Source: Actinomycetota bacterium (lineage in GTDB: Bacteria; Actinomycetota; UBA4738). Taken from it: DNA of 7,780 nt. Location: positions 1 to 7,780 of the forward strand of contig VAYJ01000115.1 of the NCBI GenBank assembly GCA_005888465.1. The letters are read 5' to 3'. The position numbers were made by a program, and so were the translations under genes. The notes under the pieces are model-generated. The model had not been told where the DNA came from. It did no database searches and saw only the letters and a program-made list of their open reading frames with translations. The number at the start of each line of letters is the position of its first letter. Positions within the stretch are counted from its first letter, which is position 1. Positions 6,422 to 7,780 of the stretch are shown in pieces.

Positions 6422-6422
6422 T
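6417..6422 (+). promoter_or_regulatory. Perfect -10 box before hpt, leaderless start likely
   Basis: TATAAT at 6417-6422 lies nine bases before the GTG start of hpt at 6432, so transcription would begin at or within about three bases of the start codon. No good -35 hexamer is seen at the right distance (6394-6399 is CCGGGC), and no Shine-Dalgarno sequence precedes the GTG. The TAA of the repaired carboxypeptidase frame is part of this box. Confidence 0.45.
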
Positions 6423-6431
6423 CCCCGCGTC

Positions 6432-7010
6432 GTGTCGGACCTCGCCACCGTCCTGTATCCCGAAGCGGAGATCCGGCGGCGCGTCGCGGAGCTGGGTCGC
6501 GACATCACGGTTGACTACGCGAGCCGGCCACCCGTCCTGGTGTCGATCCTGAAGGGCGGGTTCGTGTTCCTGGCGGACCTCATCCGGGAAGTGGACCTAG
6601 CCCTGCGCGTCGACTTCATGTCGATCTCGTCCTACGGGGGCGGCTCCGATGCCTCCGGTGTCGTTCGCATCCTGAAGGACCTCGACCACGACATCGGAGG
6701 GGAGCACGTTTTGGTCGTCGAGGACATCATCGACACGGGCCTCACCCTCTCGTACCTGCTCTCGACATTGGCGGCGCGGGGCGCGGCATCGGTCGGCGTG
6801 TGCACGCTCCTCGACAAGCGGGCGCGCCGGATCGCGCCGCTCGACATCGGCTACCGAGGGTTCGACTGCCCGGACCGGTTCGTCGTGGGCTACGGCCTCG
6901 ACTATCAGGAGCGCTACCGGAACCTTCCGTTCATCCTGGCGCTCGAAAACCACTCGGGGTTCATGGAGGATCCGGCCGCGCTCGAGCGGTTCCTCGTCGC
7001 CCCGGCCTGA
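6432..7010 (+). CDS. hpt: Hypoxanthine (guanine) phosphoribosyltransferase
   Basis: This is a cytosolic purine-salvage enzyme that transfers phosphoribose from PRPP to hypoxanthine or guanine, giving IMP or GMP. It has 192 residues, within the usual bacterial range of about 175-200. Motifs in order are: the pyrophosphate-binding VSILKGGFVF (37-46), the flexible-loop SISSYGG (64-70) and the PRPP-binding VLVVEDIIDTGLTL (93-106) with acidic E97-D98 and catalytic-position D101. The purine-contacting K129 and the metal-binding region VVGYGLDYQERYRNLPFI (151-168, D157) follow. The start is a GTG with no ribosome site, fitting leaderless expression from TATAAT at 6417. In many bacteria hpt sits with tilS and ftsH. 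Here it lies between dacA and the bifunctional nuclease, a placement not found in the mycobacterial version of this cluster. Confidence 0.95.
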   Translation: MSDLATVLYPEAEIRRRVAELGRDITVDYASRPPVLVSILKGGFVFLADLIREVDLALRVDFMSISSYGGGSDASGVVRILKDLDHDIGGEHVLVVEDIIDTGLTLSYLLSTLAARGAASVGVCTLLDKRARRIAPLDIGYRGFDCPDRFVVGYGLDYQERYRNLPFILALENHSGFMEDPAALERFLVAPA

Positions 7011-7029
7011 ACCTGTTGCCGGGTTCGGG
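7006..7029 (+). terminator. GC-rich hairpin over the hpt stop codon
   Basis: CCTGAACC (7006-7013) and GGTTCGGG (7022-7029) form an eight-pair stem, with one G-U pair, around an eight-base loop; the hpt TGA (7008-7010) lies in the 5' arm. An alternative six-pair stem CCCGGC/GCCGGG (7001-7006 with 7018-7023) competes with it. There is no T tract, so it may be an actinobacterial-type terminator without one or only a stabilising structure. The candidate -35 box of the next gene lies in the loop. Confidence 0.3.
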
Positions 7030-7044
7030 CACGGTGGGTACAGT
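7016..7044 (+). promoter_or_regulatory. Candidate promoter for the bifunctional nuclease gene
   Basis: TTGCCG (7016-7021) and TACAGT (7039-7044, TAnnnT) are spaced by 17 bases. The predicted transcription start near 7051 leaves a leader of about nine bases before the ATG at 7060. Only a weak GGTGAG (7051-7056) sits at the leader's 5' end, so translation would be leaderless or nearly so. Confidence 0.5.
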
Positions 7045-7059
7045 GGCCTCGGTGAGCCG

Positions 7060-7539
7060 ATGATCGAGCTGAATCTCGTCGGGGTCCGCCTCGAGGTGCC
7101 GAGCCAGCAGCCGATCGTCTTGCTCCGCGAACGAACCGGCGAGCGCTATCTCCCCATCTGGATCGGAACCGTCGAAGCCACCGCGATCGCCTTCGCGCAG
7201 CAAGGGGTGGTCACACCCCGTCCGATGACCCACGACCTCCTCAAGAACATCCTCGAGGAGGTCGGCGTCCACATCGAACGCGTCGTCATCACGGAGCTCC
7301 GCGAGGGGACCTACTACGCGACCATCCAGATGTCGAGGAATGGCAGCAGCTACGAGGTGTCCTCCCGGCCGAGCGACGCCATCGCGCTCGCGGTGCGCGT
7401 GAACGTGCCCATCTTCGCCAACGAGGACGTGTTGTCGGAGGCCTCGATCATCATCAAGGACGAGGAGGAGCAGGAGGTCGAGAAGTTCCGCGAGTTCCTC
7501 GACCAGGTCACGCCGGAGGACTTCGCCGAGGGCAGCTGA
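7060..7539 (+). CDS. Bifunctional nuclease family protein (DUF151)
   Basis: This 159-residue soluble protein belongs to the DUF151/BFN family, whose plant members have been reported to have both DNase and RNase activity; bacterial members are poorly characterised. The characteristic core is present: LPIWIG near residues 32-37, then EATAIAFA, the RPMTHDLLKN block (about 54-63), RVVITELREGTYYA (about 74-87) and SSRPSDAIALAVR (about 101-113). An acidic tail (DEEEQEVEKF) follows at about 133-142. It corresponds in position to M. tuberculosis Rv1829, between two MerR regulators. Here dacA and hpt intervene on the ftsR side. Catalytic residues cannot be named with confidence, and the molecular role in actinobacteria is not settled. 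Confidence 0.9.
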   Translation: MIELNLVGVRLEVPSQQPIVLLRERTGERYLPIWIGTVEATAIAFAQQGVVTPRPMTHDLLKNILEEVGVHIERVVITELREGTYYATIQMSRNGSSYEVSSRPSDAIALAVRVNVPIFANEDVLSEASIIIKDEEEQEVEKFREFLDQVTPEDFAEGS

Positions 7540-7567
7540 TTGACACCCCGGTCGGCCGTGATAGCCT
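7540..7567 (+). promoter_or_regulatory. Promoter for the second MerR gene
   Basis: A consensus -35 TTGACA (7540-7545) directly abuts the nuclease stop codon (7537-7539). After 16 bases comes the -10 element TAGCCT (7562-7567, TAnnnT). The transcription start would fall near 7574, inside the cluster of TTACG/CGTAA half-sites, leaving a leader of about 24 bases. Confidence 0.6.
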
Positions 7568-7570
7568 CTG

Positions 7571-7592
7571 TTACGTCCCCGTAATTACGGAG
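7571..7592 (+). promoter_or_regulatory. Palindromic operator candidate overlapping the MerR ribosome site
   Basis: Three half-sites lie in a row: TTACG (7571-7575), CGTAA (7580-7584) and TTACG (7585-7589). The last two build the perfect 12-base palindrome CCGTAATTACGG at 7579-7590. Its right arm runs into the GGAG ribosome site (7589-7592), five bases before the ATG at 7598. The first half-site coincides with the predicted transcription start. The position suits repression, most simply by the MerR protein encoded just downstream; the binding protein is inferred. Confidence 0.5.
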
Positions 7593-7597
7593 CTGTC

Positions 7598-7780
7598 ATG
7601 GCCGAAGCTGAGGGCTATCGCGTCCCCGAGGTCTGCCGGACGATCGGCATCACCTATCGACAGCTCGACTATTGGGCGCGAACCGGCCTGGTCACCCCCA
7701 GCATCCGGGAGGCCGGGGGATCAGGGACGCAGCGCCTGTACTCCTTTCAGGACCTCGTCGTCCTGAAGGTCATCAAGAAA
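7598..7780 (+). CDS. MerR-family regulator, N-terminal part (cut by window edge)
   Basis: The first 61 codons of a MerR-family DNA-binding regulator are present, and the frame is open at the right edge. The visible part is the winged helix-turn-helix: YRVPEVCRTIGITYRQLDYW (7-26) with the helix-turn-helix, then ARTGLVTPSIREAGGSG and the wing motif TQRLYSFQDLVVLKVIKK. It matches in kind and position the second MerR gene of the mycobacterial cluster (Rv1830), downstream of the DUF151 nuclease. The ATG has GGAG five bases upstream and a strong promoter at 7540-7567. The effector-binding or dimerisation part lies outside the window, so no ligand or target can be proposed beyond likely self-regulation through the palindrome at 7579-7590. 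Confidence 0.9.
   Translation, partial: MAEAEGYRVPEVCRTIGITYRQLDYWARTGLVTPSIREAGGSGTQRLYSFQDLVVLKVIKK

Overview
The window looks like chromosomal DNA of a high-GC, Gram-positive actinobacterium (Actinomycetota), probably from an uncultured lineage. The main argument is gene order. A CDP-alcohol phosphatidyltransferase lies upstream of gcvH, then a GarA-like FHA protein, an FtsR-type MerR regulator, a DUF151 bifunctional nuclease and a second MerR regulator. This is the order I know from the Mycobacterium tuberculosis Rv1822-Rv1830 neighbourhood. Other signs agree: strong G/C bias at third codon positions, TAnnnT -10 boxes, GTG starts and promoters lying almost on the start codon. No ribosomal RNA, insertion sequence, integrase or CRISPR array is visible.

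Layout. Positions 1-1566 are accessory in character. They hold a possible 36-codon minus-strand ORF with a CxxC motif, then a secreted eight-blade PQQ-like beta-propeller protein with its own promoter. Next comes a stretch (about 1524-1565) that reads as the 3' half of a tRNA-Pro(GGG), from anticodon loop to discriminator base, with no matching 5' half. That is what one boundary of a tRNA-targeted integrated element looks like. If so, the DNA to its left is inserted and the conserved chromosome starts to its right.

From 1623 to 3908 there is a probable operon: pgsA-like phospholipid synthase, nicotinate phosphoribosyltransferase (start and stop overlap as ATGA) and gcvH. From 4058 a second unit starts behind a good promoter: the FHA protein and FtsR (GTGA overlap or 5-base gap), then a D-Ala-D-Ala carboxypeptidase, hpt, the bifunctional nuclease and the start of a second MerR gene that runs off the right edge. 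The last three genes each have a plausible promoter of their own.

The carboxypeptidase is the problem gene. Its catalytic motifs are intact, but its signal peptide is encoded directly after the ftsR stop codon with no usual start codon ahead of it. Its C-terminal part is in a different frame from about 6210. Repaired, the gene would end at 6421, ten bases before hpt; unrepaired, the frame runs 121 bases into hpt.

Together the conserved genes cover membrane lipid and NAD synthesis, glycine cleavage and 2-oxoglutarate-linked signalling, control of division, wall trimming and purine salvage. I do not see a clearly new multi-gene system. The points most worth following are the tRNA scar, the broken carboxypeptidase and the palindromic operator before the last gene.
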